This document shows, in pieces, positions 6,199 through 6,308 of a stretch of DNA of 6,308 nt. Each line of letters starts with the position of its first letter. The first letter of the stretch is position 1. The notes below the pieces were generated by a model. The model was not told the origin of the DNA and did not search any database. It worked only from the letters and a program-made list of their open reading frames with translations. Source of the DNA: Alphaproteobacteria bacterium (GTDB lineage: Bacteria; Pseudomonadota; Alphaproteobacteria; Elsterales; Elsteraceae); the NCBI GenBank assembly GCA_013297545.1, contig JAAFHH010000193.1:1-6308 (forward strand). Reading direction: 5' to 3'. The position numbers were made by a program, and so were the translations under genes.

Positions 6199-6225
6199 AT
6201 GCCTCACTTCCCTCTCGTTCGCTAA
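6199..6225 (+). other. Possible 8-codon leader reading frame
   Basis: ATG 6199 opens a frame of eight codons (MPHFPLVR) that ends with TAA 6223-6225, in the loop and 3' arm of the hairpin that covers the next gene's ribosome binding site. GGGGG stands 4 nt upstream but is a poor Shine-Dalgarno match. If it is translated, ribosomes would open that hairpin. A frame this short is easily fortuitous. Confidence 0.15.
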
Positions 6226-6231
6226 CGGGAG
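6212..6231 (+). promoter_or_regulatory. Hairpin that sequesters the ribosome binding site of the 6238 gene
   Basis: CTCTCGTT (6212-6219) pairs with AACGGGAG (6224-6231) around a 4-nt loop: eight consecutive pairs, seven Watson-Crick and one G-U. The 3' arm contains GGGAG at 6227-6231, the Shine-Dalgarno site 6 nt before ATG 6238. As RNA the site would be masked when the stem is formed. There is no run of T after the stem, so it is not a typical intrinsic terminator for the cyclase. Regulatory use is inferred; the pairing itself is visible. Confidence 0.4.
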
Positions 6232-6237
6232 CTGTTG

Positions 6238-6308
6238 ATGTCCATCGCTGTCACTGTGCCGATTGCTGAAGACCGGGCGGCGGCCGCGCGCACGCTGGTG
6301 GCGACCTG
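6238..6308 (+). CDS. Start of an unidentified protein (first 23 residues)
   Basis: ATG 6238 follows GGGAG at 6227-6231 with 6-nt spacing and opens a frame that runs off the right edge. The visible residues, MSIAVTVPIAEDRAAAARTLVAT, show no signal peptide or known motif. An alanine/arginine-rich helix may begin at about residue 10. It lies 80 nt after the cyclase on the same strand and could be read from the cyclase transcript or from its own promoter (TTGACG at 6182-6187 is a possible -35, with no good -10). Too little is visible to name a family. Confidence 0.6.
   Translation, partial: MSIAVTVPIAEDRAAAARTLVAT

Noticed and set aside
6182..6210. TTGACG as a -35 box for the 6238 gene
   Set aside because: No acceptable -10 hexamer is found at 16-18 nt spacing, so I do not call a promoter.

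Overview
The window is GC-rich, densely coding bacterial DNA. The families present (a NodT-type outer-membrane lipoprotein with the SWEVDLVGRRDR motif, a DsrE-like protein, and a cytosolic class III cyclase with the N-terminal domain and GPAVN motif common in Rhizobiales/Rhodospirillales) suggest an alphaproteobacterial chromosome, perhaps Rhodospirillales. That placement comes from family resemblance only. There is no sign of phage, insertion sequences, CRISPR arrays, tRNA or rRNA.

Layout. Positions 1-611 (minus) hold the N-terminal 203 residues of a membrane-bound sensor with a TorS-like periplasmic helical domain, cut by the window edge. It is divergent, across about 87 bp, from a plus-strand DsrE/DsrF-like protein (699-1100). 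After 60 bp comes a full-length NodT-family outer-membrane efflux lipoprotein (1161-2591) with no inner-membrane pump or adaptor gene beside it. It converges with a minus-strand group read from right to left: a 79-residue tail-anchored-type membrane protein (4855-4616), a 596-residue N-anchored envelope protein of AsmA/YdgA-like character (4611-2821), and a 48-residue single-pass membrane protein (2741-2595) with a strong ribosome binding site. Divergent from that group is a 406-residue soluble class III adenylate/guanylate cyclase (4937-6157). At the right edge a new plus-strand gene starts at 6238, and its Shine-Dalgarno sequence lies in the stem of a clean hairpin.

How the genes fit together. 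The minus-strand group is probably one envelope-related transcription unit of unknown function. The DsrE-like gene and the efflux gene may be co-transcribed. The cyclase makes a cyclic nucleotide second messenger, but nothing nearby is a recognisable cAMP target.

The observation most worth pursuing is that the cyclase keeps both metal-binding aspartates and the Asn/Arg transition-state pair but has Gln and Asn at the two purine-selecting positions, so its substrate cannot be assumed. Further points are the two small membrane proteins that are easily missed and the hairpin that masks a ribosome binding site near the right edge.
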